From NCBI GenBank assembly GCA_002890675.1, contig PEFW01000001.1, forward strand, positions 103,610 to 167,609: a DNA stretch of 64,000 bases. The letters are read 5' to 3'. A program made the position numbers and the translations under genes. Below are positions 34,234 to 44,496 of the stretch, piece after piece (the first letter of the stretch is position 1; each line of letters opens with the position of its first letter). The notes under the pieces are model-generated. The model saw only the letters and a program-made list of their open reading frames with translations. It was not told where the DNA came from and did no database searches. The DNA comes from Candidatus Methylaffinis lahnbergensis (GTDB lineage Bacteria > Pseudomonadota > Alphaproteobacteria > Rhizobiales > Beijerinckiaceae).

Positions 34234-35258
34234 GCCGCCTCCGTCAACGAAGGAGAGTCGTATAATTGGCAAAGGGTGGATCTCACCGCGCTGGGGCATT
34301 CGAGCCTGACCAGACGCTGGCGCAGGGCAGCGCCATCCACGACGCCCGCCCGCTCGGCATAAGCGGCGAGATGCTTGCGCGCATGGCGCAAGCCCTGCAA
34401 AGGACCGAACAATTCAAGCAGTGTTTCGTAATGTTCGAGCGCCGCGCCTTTGCGCTTGGCCGGCGGCGTTTCGGCGCGGGCCTTGCCATGCGCCAGATAA
34501 AAGGCGACATCGCCAACGAACCAGGGCCGCCCGATCGCGGAACGGCCGATCATCACCGCGTCCGCGCCGGATTGCGCCAATATCGCCGCCGCGTCCGCGA
34601 GGCTCGCACAATCGCCATTCGCGACGACCGGTATCGAAACAGCTTTCTTGACCTCGCCGATCGCGGTCCAGTCCGCCTTGGCCGAATAGAATTGGCAGCG
34701 GGTGCGGCCATGCACGGTGAGCATGGCGATCCCTTCGGCTTCAGCCAGCCGACCAAGCTCGGGAGCATTCAGCGATTGACCGTCCCAGCCAAGCCGCATT
34801 TTCAGCGTGACCGGTATGCGCACGGCCGCGACCGTGGTGCGAATAAGCGAGACCGCAAGTCCAAGGTCGCGCATCAAATGCGATCCAGCATAGCCACTCG
34901 TGACCTTTTTCGCAGGACATCCCATGTTGATATCGATCATCAGCGCGCCGGAGTCCTGCGCCAGGCGCGCCGCTTCCGCCATGACATAAGGGTCGCGGCC
35001 GGCGATCTGCACCACGTGGAACCCGGCGCCTGCGCCCTCTGCTTTCAGCCGGTTGGCGGCATCGCCGCGGGCGTAAAGATCCGCGGCGATCATCTCGGTA
35101 ACCGTGAGAGTGGCGCCAAATCTGCTTGCCACCCGGCGCATGCCGGGATCGGTCACACCCGCCATGGGCGCGAGAAAAGCGCGCCCGTCGAGCCGCACTC
35201 CGCCAATGTGGAGTGGCGCGCCGAAGGGTTTGCCTAAATTCCAGGCACTGCTAGTCAT
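34230..35258 (-). CDS. dusB: tRNA-dihydrouridine synthase B
   Basis: DusB (NifR3 in nitrogen-fixing bacteria) reduces uridines in the tRNA D-loop with FMN and NADPH. It has 342 residues from the ATG at 35258; a GTG two codons earlier is possible. The TIM-barrel signs are [20 protein letters not shown], the catalytic Cys in [42 protein letters not shown] and [12 protein letters not shown]. It is the first gene of the dusB-ntrB-ntrC operon conserved in Alphaproteobacteria, which explains the old name nifR3. Confidence 0.96.
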   Translation of the reverse strand: MTSSAWNLGKPFGAPLHIGGVRLDGRAFLAPMAGVTDPGMRRVASRFGATLTVTEMIAADLYARGDAANRLKAEGAGAGFHVVQIAGRDPYVMAEAARLAQDSGALMIDINMGCPAKKVTSGYAGSHLMRDLGLAVSLIRTTVAAVRIPVTLKMRLGWDGQSLNAPELGRLAEAEGIAMLTVHGRTRCQFYSAKADWTAIGEVKKAVSIPVVANGDCASLADAAAILAQSGADAVMIGRSAIGRPWFVGDVAFYLAHGKARAETPPAKRKGAALEHYETLLELFGPLQGLRHARKHLAAYAERAGVVDGAALRQRLVRLECPSAVRSTLCQLYDSPSLTEAA

Positions 35259-35399
35259 GCCCACATTATAGCCATTTGTTGCAACGCGGCAATGGCAAAA
35301 TTGCTTATTTGAACATCATAAGATGAGAAGAATTGACGCCGGCCGCAAAACGAATGAGGAAGAAGCAATCCCATCGCTTCCGGAGCAAAGCGGGAATTT

Positions 35400-36593
35400 A
35401 TGGACAAAGTGCCGGACTTGGCAATTGTCGTCGCCGCGGCCGGGCGAGGGTCACGTGCGGGGGGGACGATTCCCAAGCAATACAAGAACTTGGCGGGCAG
35501 GCCGTTGCTCGCGCATACATTGGGTGCACTTATGCGGGCAGCCCCTGGCGCAACAATTCTCCCCGTTATTCACAGCGACGACCTCGATCTTTATCAAAGC
35601 AGCGCGGCCTCCTTCGAGGCAAGCGCCGGCCTGGCGCAGCCGGTGTTTGGCGGGACCACGCGGCAAGCAAGTGTCCGGCTGGGGCTGGAGGCGCTTGCCG
35701 GGCAACTATCTAAGCCAAATATCGTTTTAATTCATGATGCTGCACGACTATTTATAAGTGATACATTAGTTAACCAGGCGGTCGCCGCCGCAAGAACCAA
35801 CGGCGCCGCCGTTCCCGGCGTGAGGCTCGCCGAGACGATCAAGGAGATTGACGCGGACGGCAATGTCGCCGCGACCCTGCCGCGAACGCGGCTGCGCGCG
35901 GTGCAGACACCACAAGCCTTTCGTTTCGATCTGATATTGAACGCCCATCGCAGCGCCGCCGCGAAGGGAATTTTGGAGCTTACCGACGACGCCGCCGTTG
36001 CCGAATGGGCCGGCCACCGTGTCCATGTCTTTGCTGGAGAGGACTCAAATATGAAGGTTACAACCAGCAAGGATCTGGCAATCGCCGAGGCGAGGCTGCT
36101 TGGCGATCTGGCCGATATCCGGACCGGGCAAGGCTACGATGTGCATGCGTTCGGTCCGGGCGCACATGTCTGGCTCGGCGGCCTAAAAATAGCGCATGAT
36201 CATGGTCTTATTGGCCATTCGGACGCCGATGTCTTAACTCATGCGATCACCGATGCCCTGCTTGGCGCCTTGGCGGACGGCGATATCGGCAGCCATTTTC
36301 CGCCAAGCGATCCGAAATGGCGCGGCGCGGCGTCAAGCATTTTTCTTGCCGCCGCCGCCGCGAAAGTGAGATCGCGCGGCGGCGTCATTGCCCACATCGA
36401 CGCCACCCTCGTCTGCGAAAGACCGAAGATGAGACCGCACCGCGACGCGATCCGGGCCAGCATCGCAAGGATTGCGGAAATTCCGCTTGACCGCGTCGCG
36501 ATCAAGGCAACGACATCGGAGGGTTTGGGGTTTACCGGGCGCGAAGAAGGCATCGCGTCGCTTGCCGTCGCAACCATCCGCCTACCGCTTTAA
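35400..36593 (+). CDS. ispDF: Bifunctional IspD/IspF of the MEP isoprenoid pathway
   Basis: The 397-residue enzyme joins two steps. The N-terminal 230 residues are the cytidylyltransferase IspD (AAAGRGSRAGGTIPKQYKNL, HDAARLFIS, RAVQTPQAFRFDLILNAH). The C-terminal 160 residues are the cyclodiphosphate synthase IspF (GQGYDVHAFGPGAHVWLGG, IGHSDADVLTHAITDALLGA, IDATLVCERPKMRPH and EGLGFTGREEGIASLAV), with the metal-binding Asp-x-His pair. This fusion is the normal form in Alphaproteobacteria. It is divergent from dusB. Start: the ATG at 35400 follows an unusual A/G-rich leader. Confidence 0.97.
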   Translation: MDKVPDLAIVVAAAGRGSRAGGTIPKQYKNLAGRPLLAHTLGALMRAAPGATILPVIHSDDLDLYQSSAASFEASAGLAQPVFGGTTRQASVRLGLEALAGQLSKPNIVLIHDAARLFISDTLVNQAVAAARTNGAAVPGVRLAETIKEIDADGNVAATLPRTRLRAVQTPQAFRFDLILNAHRSAAAKGILELTDDAAVAEWAGHRVHVFAGEDSNMKVTTSKDLAIAEARLLGDLADIRTGQGYDVHAFGPGAHVWLGGLKIAHDHGLIGHSDADVLTHAITDALLGALADGDIGSHFPPSDPKWRGAASSIFLAAAAAKVRSRGGVIAHIDATLVCERPKMRPHRDAIRASIARIAEIPLDRVAIKATTSEGLGFTGREEGIASLAVATIRLPL

Positions 36594-36777
36594 ACTATGC
36601 CTTACGAGGAATCGGTATGTCCCGTATCGGCTAGCGCGCCGCGCGCCCAAATGGAATCCTGATGATCGACAATGAACCGCTCAAAATCAAAGAGTTGGAG
36701 TAGGTCCTTGGCGAAAAAACCAAGCGCCTATTTGGTGACCTTTTCTAATGGCCGGATCGCTCGGAAAGACCCGCGCC

Positions 36778-37251
36778 TTAGCGCGGCGATTCGCGCCGCC
36801 GCCGATGCGCCTCACGCAAGGTATTGATGGCCGCATCGATTTGGCTGCGCTGGCGTTCGAGGTAGCTGATCTGTGCCAAGATCTGCTCCGGCAATAGACC
36901 CATCTCGAGTTCGGTCTTGCCGGAATCCTCGCCCCTGCAAGCAAGTATGTCATGAATCTCGGACAGCGTGAACCCGAGCTGTTTGCCTTTGAGAATCATC
37001 TTGAGATGAATTCTGTCGCGGGCATCGTACCGGCGATCGGCGCTCTCCCGCCGCGGGTGCAACAAACCGCGGTCTTCATAAAACCGGAGAGTCCGGATGC
37101 TGACCTGAAAATCCCGGGCCATTTCCCGGATCGTGGAAAGACGTGAATTCGCTTCCGGCAAATCGGCACTTTGCATTTCCGAATCGGCATGTCCGTTTAG
37201 GGCGCCGTGGTGCAACCTGCTTGCGACGTTGTTTTGGGGGTTCGTGTCCAT
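36778..37251 (-). CDS. MerR-family transcriptional regulator
   Basis: The 157 residues contain a MerR-type winged helix at about 40-105: STIREMARDFQVSIRTLRFY, EDRGLLHPRR, and RDRIHLKMILKGKQLGFTLS, which is the typical MerR wing. A C-terminal dimer helix follows (ILAQISYLERQRSQIDAAIN). The effector domain has no obvious cysteine metal site, so it is probably a general regulator of the type near beta-oxidation or stress genes. The frame opens at 37284; the ATG at 37251 is preferred. No target gene is evident. Confidence 0.88.
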   Translation of the reverse strand: MDTNPQNNVASRLHHGALNGHADSEMQSADLPEANSRLSTIREMARDFQVSIRTLRFYEDRGLLHPRRESADRRYDARDRIHLKMILKGKQLGFTLSEIHDILACRGEDSGKTELEMGLLPEQILAQISYLERQRSQIDAAINTLREAHRRRRESPR

Positions 37252-37651
37252 GGCAAAGCCCGATAGAACGATGCTTAACTGCAATCAGATAGATAGCACG
37301 GTTTTGCTCCGTATACAACTAAAAAGTGTAATTAAATGCAACACACCTAAAAATAGGCAGCCTTTTGCGAGCGCCCCGGGTTTCGGCCCGCCACGCATTA
37401 ATTTATTGTTTACCAGGCGCTTTGAAGGTCGCAATGATTCGCGGGTCGCGTCGCGATTGGATCATGCTGGCGCTTTCGAGAAAGCGAGCGCCGTTGGCAG
37501 CCCGCGCGGGATCTCGGATCCGGCGCTCTCAAACCCGGCGGCGCCGGGCTTATCCTCGCGATTTGCCGGGCGCCGCGGCTTTGCCGCATAATAGGCCAGA
37601 CGATGCCGGAACCTCTCGATCCGCCAGGTTCACGAAGAGACCAAGGACTCG
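37252..37651. other. Gap between the MerR gene and the PodJ-like gene
   Basis: These 400 bases carry the two divergent upstream regions. The first part is AT-rich with A-tracts near 37320-37355. I see no gene, terminator or convincing promoter. Confidence 0.4.
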
Positions 37652-40600
37652 ATGCGCGGCAACGACCCAGACACCGGCGAAGCTCGCTTCGATGGTCCGC
37701 CCCGGGCAAGCCAGCGGCGCGAAAATGCGAATCATACTTGGTTTTTTGACGGTGAAAGGCAACCTGTGTCCGAACTTTCCTCCAGCGCTGATGACGGCTG
37801 TCCAAACCCGAGCGATCCAGAAGCGCTGGTCCAAGCCTTGCGTGGAGACCTAGGAGGACGCCCGGCCGAAAGCGCGGAACAGGCCGCCGGGTTACTCGCG
37901 GGGATCGCGAAGCTGCCGCCGCCGGGTTTGACCGCGTTCGAGACGGACCGCGAAAGTGGCGCGAAGCTGCTCCAAAAATTGGCTGAATTGGAGGTGCGCC
38001 TGCGTAATCGCGGCCGCGACGACAACGACTCGCTTAGGTCCGCGCTGGCCGGGCTTGAAGCCGAGTTGCGATCTTCGCGGCGCATGCCCGCCACGGTCCA
38101 ACCGCCAGGGCAAAAGACCGCCTTGCAAACTGGCGGCGGCGCGGCCGCCAAGTGGACTCCTTTGGTGGCGGGTGAAATGGCATTGAATCACGCGAACCCC
38201 TCGATCGCCGAGCCGGCTTCGGGCGGCCCGGAGAAGGACGGCGAGGCGCTTGCCGGAAAGCTTGAGAATGCCCGCGACGACGTTGATCGCGATTTTGGCG
38301 GCGCGGGCGTCGATCGCGACGGCAAAGCCGACGTGCCCGGCGCGGAAGCGAGGCAGCGAGTTTCGCTCGATACCTCGGTTCGCGATTCGACGGGGGGCGC
38401 CCAAACCACGCGGGAACTTGGCGAATGTTTGAGTTTGCTGGAACAATTCCATGGTCTCGCGCGGGGGTTTCAGCGGTCATCGACGCAACACGAGGCAGCA
38501 AAAGCTTGTAGGGCTTCGGTCGACGGGCATGGCGCGGAAAATCCCCTCCCTGAAACGTTTCCGGCGCCAAGCAAGGATCCGGCCAGCTCCAATGCGCTTA
38601 CGCGGCAGATCGATACCTCGCACTGGCAACTCGCAGCACGGCTCGAAGCGGAGCTGGCCGCAGGCGCGAACGAAATGAACACGCTAAGGGGTCTGGTCGG
38701 CGACGCCGTCGAAAAGAGGAAGCTAGCCCGAAATCCTGGTCAAGGCCAGTGCGCGGGCGCAGCTCTGGAACAGGAGATCGCCAAGCTCGCCCTGCGTCTC
38801 GATCGCGCCGGCAAAGTCCTTGCTTCGCTGACTTCGCTCGAAGGCTCTATCGGCGGCCTATCCGTTCAGCTCGAGGAGACGCGCCGGATTGTGAGCGGCC
38901 TGTCCAATGCGGTTGAGCCGAAACCGTCGAACGGACCTGGTTCCTTCGAGGATGCGCAAAGCATCATGCGCGAAATCGCCGACCTGCGCGCCCTTCACGA
39001 GGAAACCGCCCAGCGCGCCCAGCTCGGCTTGACCGCGATCCAGGAATCCGTGGAACGAGTTGCCGGCTACTGCGCTCGCCTTGAGGCTGCCGCAGGCGGG
39101 ATGCGGCCGGACCGCCGCGGCGCCGGGGTTGCCCCTGAAGACCCTTTTGCACCGATCTTTACGAACCTCGCCCAACTCGAGAACCCGCTAGCCGGGGAGG
39201 GTCTTCCCGACGATGGCGTGCATGGCGCCGGGAAGCTCCAACCTGCCGCACACGGCGACACAGCCGGCGAGGCGGGTTTCCTGATTGAACCCGGCCTTGG
39301 CTTTCCTGGCCGGGGCGAACGCAGCGAGCCCCGCGGTGCGCCGCCGAAGGCCTCCCAGGTTCGCGACGAAGGGGCGAGCCGCACGGATTTCATAGCCGCC
39401 GCCCGCCGCGCGGCGCGTACCGCGCAAAGGGAGCTGGATGGCGCGACGTCTAAATCCCTGGCGGGAGACGCCGGCAGGGCGAAGCGGGGCGCGTTTCTAT
39501 TTGGCCGGCGCCGGGGCCTTTTCGTCACGTATAAGCGTCTGCTCGTTGTGGGCGCCGCCGTTTTGTTCGCCGCGATTGGCGCCTATGCCCTGGCCAGAAC
39601 GCTCGCTCATAACAATTTGAACGATTTCGTGCCTGACTTTCTGAGGCATTCCGGTGGAGCGGCCGAACATGCGAAGCCGGCGGGTATCGCAAACCGGACC
39701 CTCGCAAGCGTGACGCACAAAGGCCGGCTGCCGGCAAGCCCGGCGCGACAAAACGAAGCGCCAGGGGGCCAGCTTCCGGCGGCGGGCGCGGCGAGTACGA
39801 TGGCCGCCCTGCTCGATCCATCGCGGCTGGCGGCGCCCGCGGAACCCGGGTTTCCTTCGGACAGCGCCGCACCTTTCGGCAAGCTTTCGCGCGCCACGCG
39901 AGCCATCGCGGGCAGCGACGCGGTCGTGGCCGGGTCTATTCGACCGGACGATATGGCGAACATATCCGAGCCACCCCGCCCTCCCGTCGCTACGGTCCCT
40001 GCGAAAGCTCTTCCATCAGCCGCCTTGGCGGCCGCGCGACCCGTGCCCTCCGCCGGCCCATTAACTACGCTTGCAGCTCCGCCGGCCGTTGGGCCGAGTA
40101 AAAATCTCCTTGGCCAAGCCGAAGCCGGCGATGCGGCGGCGCAGTTCGATCTGGCGGTTCGTTACGCCGAGGGCGGCGCCGGTCCGCGGAATTATGAACT
40201 GGCGGCGCAATGGTACGAGAGGGCGGCGCAACAAGGTCTCGCGATGGCGGAATACCGACTAGGGTCGCTTTACGAAAAAGGCCTCGGCGTCGGCAAGGAC
40301 GTGCAGCGCGCCAAGGACTTGTATCAGCGGGCGGCCGAGAAGGGCAACACCCGCGCCATGCACAATCTCGGCGTGCTCGCGGCCGAAGGCGGCAAGCCCA
40401 ATTATACGAGCGCGGCATTGTGGTTTGGCAAAGCGGCCGAATATGGGATTCACGATAGCCAATATAATTTGGCGGTTCTGCTCGCGCGGGGCCTTGGGCT
40501 GCCGAAAGACCTTCTCAAATCCTACACCTGGTTTGCGATTGTCGCGGCGGCGGGCGACGCCGACGCCGCCCAGAAACGCGACGACGTTGGCGCGAGGCTC

Positions 40601-40675
40601 ACGAGTTCGGAACTGGCCGCCGCCAATGCGGCCGCCGCCGGTTTTGCGCCCCGCCCAGCCGATTTCAACCACTGA
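37652..40675 (+). CDS. PodJ-like Sel1-repeat membrane protein
   Basis: The 1007-residue protein has the layout of alphaproteobacterial PodJ-type polarity proteins. A long hydrophilic, partly coiled N-terminal region covers about residues 40-610 (LLQKLAELEVRLRNRGRDDN, LEQEIAKLALRLDRAGKVLA). One membrane helix, LLVVGAAVLFAAIGAYALA, lies near 630-650. A Pro/Ala-rich periplasmic linker follows, then Sel1-type repeats near 815-980 (AQFDLAVRYAEGGAGPRNYE, AEYRLGSLYEKGLGVGKDVQ, AMHNLGVLAAEGGKPNYTSA, SQYNLAVLLARGLGLPKDLL). The stop codon lies directly against an IS5 remnant, so the last residues may differ from the ancestral protein. The start is uncertain; the ATG at 37652 is the first in a long open frame. 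Confidence 0.8.
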   Translation: MRGNDPDTGEARFDGPPRASQRRENANHTWFFDGERQPVSELSSSADDGCPNPSDPEALVQALRGDLGGRPAESAEQAAGLLAGIAKLPPPGLTAFETDRESGAKLLQKLAELEVRLRNRGRDDNDSLRSALAGLEAELRSSRRMPATVQPPGQKTALQTGGGAAAKWTPLVAGEMALNHANPSIAEPASGGPEKDGEALAGKLENARDDVDRDFGGAGVDRDGKADVPGAEARQRVSLDTSVRDSTGGAQTTRELGECLSLLEQFHGLARGFQRSSTQHEAAKACRASVDGHGAENPLPETFPAPSKDPASSNALTRQIDTSHWQLAARLEAELAAGANEMNTLRGLVGDAVEKRKLARNPGQGQCAGAALEQEIAKLALRLDRAGKVLASLTSLEGSIGGLSVQLEETRRIVSGLSNAVEPKPSNGPGSFEDAQSIMREIADLRALHEETAQRAQLGLTAIQESVERVAGYCARLEAAAGGMRPDRRGAGVAPEDPFAPIFTNLAQLENPLAGEGLPDDGVHGAGKLQPAAHGDTAGEAGFLIEPGLGFPGRGERSEPRGAPPKASQVRDEGASRTDFIAAARRAARTAQRELDGATSKSLAGDAGRAKRGAFLFGRRRGLFVTYKRLLVVGAAVLFAAIGAYALARTLAHNNLNDFVPDFLRHSGGAAEHAKPAGIANRTLASVTHKGRLPASPARQNEAPGGQLPAAGAASTMAALLDPSRLAAPAEPGFPSDSAAPFGKLSRATRAIAGSDAVVAGSIRPDDMANISEPPRPPVATVPAKALPSAALAAARPVPSAGPLTTLAAPPAVGPSKNLLGQAEAGDAAAQFDLAVRYAEGGAGPRNYELAAQWYERAAQQGLAMAEYRLGSLYEKGLGVGKDVQRAKDLYQRAAEKGNTRAMHNLGVLAAEGGKPNYTSAALWFGKAAEYGIHDSQYNLAVLLARGLGLPKDLLKSYTWFAIVAAAGDADAAQKRDDVGARLTSSELAAANAAAAGFAPRPADFNH

Positions 40676-41278
40676 CGCAACTCGGCACTGTCGTAAGCCT
40701 TGTCGCCGATCCGGCGTTTCGATGCTTTGCCTGTAGCGATGAGCCGTTCCGCGACCGGGCAGTCATGCGCTTCGCCGCCGGTCAGGAGGATGGCGAGAAG
40801 ACGGCCCCGAGCATCTGCGCGTGCATGGACCTTCGTGTTGCGCCCGCCTCTCGAGCGGCCAATCGCCTGCTTCTGCTCCCCCCTTTTCCAGCCGCTGCCG
40901 AGCGGTGCGCTTTGACGTGCGTGGAGTCGATCATCAGGGTGTTTGCCGATCTCCCGTTTCCGGCAAGTTCCCTGAACAAATTCTCCCAGACCCCGCGCCG
41001 CGCCCAGCGCACGAAGCGGTTATAGATCGTCGTCGGCGGCCCATAGATCGCCGGGCAATCGGACCAGCGACAGCCGCATTTCAACACCTGCACGATGCCG
41101 CTGATGACGCGGCGGTCATCCACCCGCTCAACCCCGCGGACATCCGTCGGCACGAATGGTTCGATCCGCTTCCACTGCTCGTCGCTCAGCCAAAACAAAT
41201 TCCTGCTCACGATTTCAAATCCTTCCGCCAAGGAATCACTATCTTGTAAGCGCGAAAGGATTAATGAGTTCTGACCCT
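40676..41278 (-). mobile_element. IS5-family insertion sequence remnant with frameshifted transposase
   Basis: From 41231 the frame reads FWLSDEQWKRIEPFVP, DDRRVISGIVQVLKCGCRWS and MIDSTHVKAHRSAAAGKGG, the N-terminal half of an IS5/IS427-type transposase. At a run of A and G residues (AAAAGGGGGG) the reading shifts; in the next frame IGRSRGGRNTKVHARAD, GRLLAILLTGGEAHDCPVAE and RRIGDKAYDSAELRQW continue. Such a slip is known for IS427-group elements, so the shift may be programmed. The C-terminal third and the right end are lost at the PodJ-like stop codon. The left end with GGGTCAGAACTCATTAATCC is still present near 41259-41278. Confidence 0.85.
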
Positions 41279-41417
41279 AATCATCTTAACAGAGAATGAA
41301 TTCCTGCAATGGATGACTACCGAAGTCATAGGAGAAGTCCAGTCAATTCCCGCAGTCGGGTGGTTGCGCGGCCGTTTGCCTATGCAAGGGTCACCCGCCG
41401 GCGCTCCGCTTGGCTAG

Positions 41418-41797
41418 CCCGATTGGCTCTCTATCATGATCGGCATCAACGATGTTTGGCGTCAGCTCGATGCTCCCTTGCAAACTGAGTGTCCATTTTG
41501 GAGCATTTGCCTCGGACGACGCGGCCTCAACTCAAAGGATTAGTGCTCATGACTCCCTTCTTCATCGAACCCGACCGGGCAGTCCCCATGCGGGCGATGA
41601 CGGACCGGTATGGGGCGGTTGTGCGCCACTTGGCCGGGCAATACCAGGCCATCTTGGTGGATACTCAGGCGGCGTTCGAGTGTGTCTTGACGGAAGTCCA
41701 TCCGATAGCACTGGCTTCCGACCGGGTGCATCCGAACTTGGCTGGGCACATGGTTCTAGCACGGGCTTTTTTGAAGGCGCTGGAGTACGCTTGGTGA
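41418..41797 (+). pseudogene. SGNH/GDSL hydrolase remnant, truncated and frameshifted
   Basis: PDWLSIMIGINDVWRQLDAP at 41418-41475 is block III of SGNH hydrolases (GxND). After a shift near 41489, RTTRPQLKGLVLMTPFFIEP, AILVDTQAAFECVLTEVHP and SDRVHPNLAGHMVLARAFL follow, with the catalytic Asp-x-x-His (DRVHP). A TAG lies in frame just before the first part and the Ser-containing block I is absent. The second frame could be translated from 41489 but would have no nucleophile. Confidence 0.8.
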
Positions 41798-41949
41798 ATG
41801 CTGGATATAAGCGGCGCCATTTGCCACGAAAACGTCAATTTGCAAACCGATCGGAATCCGCCCGGCAACGCTTTTCGGCCTCTGTGTTGGCTGGTTTCAC
41901 CGGAATGGATTTCAAGCGTAACAAGTCTAGCCCCCATTGACAGCCCGCA

Positions 41950-44493
41950 TTGGATTTCATCATGCCGCTTTCCGACAATGCCGCATCCGCAGCGCTCAGC
42001 ACCAGTCTTGCACGCGAGGGCTTTAGTCAGTTAGAATCGGGCATTGAGGGTAACGCTCAAGCTTGGACAAGGAGCGCCCTGCAGCTTGCGGTTTTAAGCG
42101 TCGTCATTTTTTACGGGCTCGCGCTGGCCGCTTGGCTCTCTAGCGGAACGGTCGTGCCGTGGGATTCGAAAAATCATTTTTACGCGATGTTCCGTTTCCT
42201 TGGCGATGCTTTGCATCATGGCGAGATTCCGCTCTGGAACCCCTACCATTTCGGCGGCCACCCGGCGATCGCCGATCCGCAATCCTTGATCTTCACGCCG
42301 AGCATGGTGCTTTTTGCGCTGGTCGCGCCTCATGCCTCGATGCAGCTCTTCGACGCGGTTATCCTCGGCCATCTGTTCGGGGGAGGAGTTTTCTTGATGG
42401 GCCTATTGCGGCGCTGGCGCTGGCATCCCGCCGGCGCCGTGCTCGCGGCGCTCATTTTCATGCTCGGCGGCGCTGCGTCCTCTAGGCTCCAGCACACCGG
42501 CATAATCATTTCCTATTCGTTCTTTCCGGCGGCCTTGTGGTGTCTCGATATCGCGCTCGCGCGCCGCTCCTATTCGTTCGCCCTTGGGTTTGGCCTCTCC
42601 GCATCCTTAATGGCGCTTGGCCGCGATCAGGTCGCCTTCCTGCTATGCACGGTTCTTGCGGGTTATCTTGTCTTGGCCGCGGCCCAATCTGAAAATGCGC
42701 TCATCTATCTGCGCGCTCGGGCCGGCATCCTGGCGTTGTGCGCAGCCTCGATCCTCGCGATTTTGACCGTACCAGCGCTGTTGACCATGCAGTTTCTTGA
42801 GGATTCGAACCGGCCGGACTTTCCTTTTGGGGTCGCGGCGGCGGGTTCGCTCGCGCCGGTCAATCTGATCACGCTATTCGCGCCGAATTTCTTCGGCTCG
42901 CTCGATCGTCTCAATGATTATTGGGGGCCTGACTATGACACCATGCCGCGCGCCGACTGGACCGACCGCGCCGTCGATTACCTTTTTATCGGCACGCTTC
43001 CTTTCGCGCTCATCGCGTGGCACGGATTTGCAGCCGGCCGGTTGTTCGCGCGGCGCGGGCGTTTCTTTCTCATTCTGCTTCTGCTGGCGCTTGCTTACGC
43101 GCTGGGGCGTTATACTCCGTTCTTCGCGCTGGCATTTGACCGGATACCCGGCGTGTCCTTTTACCGGAGGCCCGCGGACGCGGCGTTTCTAGTCAATATC
43201 GCGCTTGCCTTTGGCGCGGGATTTTTGCTGCACCGCTATATCGAGGAGGGCCCGCCGAAACCTTTCCGCACGCTGCCGAAATGGCTAGCCTTCGCGCTCG
43301 CCGGGACGACCACGCTGGCGCTCGCCATGCTGACCGGCACCGGACTTGCCTTTTCCTTGCGGGAAGGACACGTGACAAATTCCCTCGCCGCGCTCGCGGT
43401 TGCCGCAATGCTGGCGGGCGCGGGCGCCGCCATTTTGGCCAGGCTTCAAACACGCCCGAGGCGGACGCTCGCGGCGAGTTTGTTCGTGCTTTTGAGCGGG
43501 GCCGAAATCCTCTGGCGGAATTCCGCCTCCCCGCTCAACGCGGAGCCGTTGGAACGCTACTCCATCTATGCCGGAATGAAGCCCGCCGAAGCCGCGGGCA
43601 TCGAGGTTCTGCGCGACGAAATAGCCGCCGCGGCGCGCGACGGCGGCCATCCGCGCGTCGAGATATTGGGGCTGAAGGGGCCGTGGCAGAATGCCTCGAT
43701 GGTCCTCAAATTCGAAAACACGCTCGGCTATAATCCGTTGCGCATCGACGATTACGACCGCGCGGTCGGCCCAGGACAAAATGCCGAGGATTTGACCTTC
43801 CGCCGCTATCCGGGCACTTTTCGCGGCTACAATAGCCGTCTTGCGGCGTTGCTCGGGCTCGAATATTTGGTCCTTGACCGTCCATTGACCGAATTGCCAC
43901 GCGACATCCCGCGCCCGAACGCTCGGGAGATCTATGCAAGCGGCGCCATGTATATCTACAAGCTCGGCGAAACCGCGCCGAGGGCCTACTTTGCCTCGTC
44001 GGTCGAGCGCGTCGACAATGAGGAAGTTCTCGACGAACACGTCCTTCCCGGCTTCGATCACTTGAGCGAGGTGTTGATCGACCAGGCAAGCATGGCCGAT
44101 CTTCACGGCGGTCCCTATCCCCGAGGCACGGGCGATGAGCGCGTTCAAACCGCCACCCTGAGCGTGGGGCACGGGGCGGGCCAATCCGTAAGCCAAGCCT
44201 CGAGCGAAGCGCCTGGCCTAGCGCATGTCACGATCGTCAACTACGCCGACAATACGGTCGAGATCGACGTAGATGCACCAAGGGCGGGCATTGTCGTGCT
44301 GCACGATCTTTTCTATCCAGGCTGGGAGGCCCGCGTCGATGGGCATAGGAAACCAGTGCTTCACGCAAATATTCTGTTTCGCGGCGTCGAGGTTTCGGCC
44401 GGCCGCCATCGGGTCGCGTTTTCTTTTCACCCGCTGTCGCTGACCAATCTCGCGGCAGCGGCATCAAGCGTTTTCGATCGAGGGAAGGAGTAA
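41950..44493 (+). CDS. YfhO-like polytopic membrane protein, putative glycosyl-transfer related
   Basis: The 847 residues show some 12 hydrophobic segments in the first 500 positions, starting with LQLAVLSVVIFYGLALAAWL. The loop VPWDSKNHFYAMFRFLGDAL and GEIPLWNPYHFGGHPAIADP, with LGRDQVAF later, is typical of YfhO/GT-C-type proteins, whose lipid-linked sugar donors act on the periplasmic side. The C-terminal 300 residues are a soluble domain ending in a beta-rich part (IVVLHDLFYPGWEARVDGHR). The exact substrate is unknown. The next gene starts four bases after its stop codon, so they form an operon. An ATG four codons later is an alternative start. Confidence 0.75.
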   Translation: MDFIMPLSDNAASAALSTSLAREGFSQLESGIEGNAQAWTRSALQLAVLSVVIFYGLALAAWLSSGTVVPWDSKNHFYAMFRFLGDALHHGEIPLWNPYHFGGHPAIADPQSLIFTPSMVLFALVAPHASMQLFDAVILGHLFGGGVFLMGLLRRWRWHPAGAVLAALIFMLGGAASSRLQHTGIIISYSFFPAALWCLDIALARRSYSFALGFGLSASLMALGRDQVAFLLCTVLAGYLVLAAAQSENALIYLRARAGILALCAASILAILTVPALLTMQFLEDSNRPDFPFGVAAAGSLAPVNLITLFAPNFFGSLDRLNDYWGPDYDTMPRADWTDRAVDYLFIGTLPFALIAWHGFAAGRLFARRGRFFLILLLLALAYALGRYTPFFALAFDRIPGVSFYRRPADAAFLVNIALAFGAGFLLHRYIEEGPPKPFRTLPKWLAFALAGTTTLALAMLTGTGLAFSLREGHVTNSLAALAVAAMLAGAGAAILARLQTRPRRTLAASLFVLLSGAEILWRNSASPLNAEPLERYSIYAGMKPAEAAGIEVLRDEIAAAARDGGHPRVEILGLKGPWQNASMVLKFENTLGYNPLRIDDYDRAVGPGQNAEDLTFRRYPGTFRGYNSRLAALLGLEYLVLDRPLTELPRDIPRPNAREIYASGAMYIYKLGETAPRAYFASSVERVDNEEVLDEHVLPGFDHLSEVLIDQASMADLHGGPYPRGTGDERVQTATLSVGHGAGQSVSQASSEAPGLAHVTIVNYADNTVEIDVDAPRAGIVVLHDLFYPGWEARVDGHRKPVLHANILFRGVEVSAGRHRVAFSFHPLSLTNLAAAASSVFDRGKE

Positions 44494-44496
44494 GAC

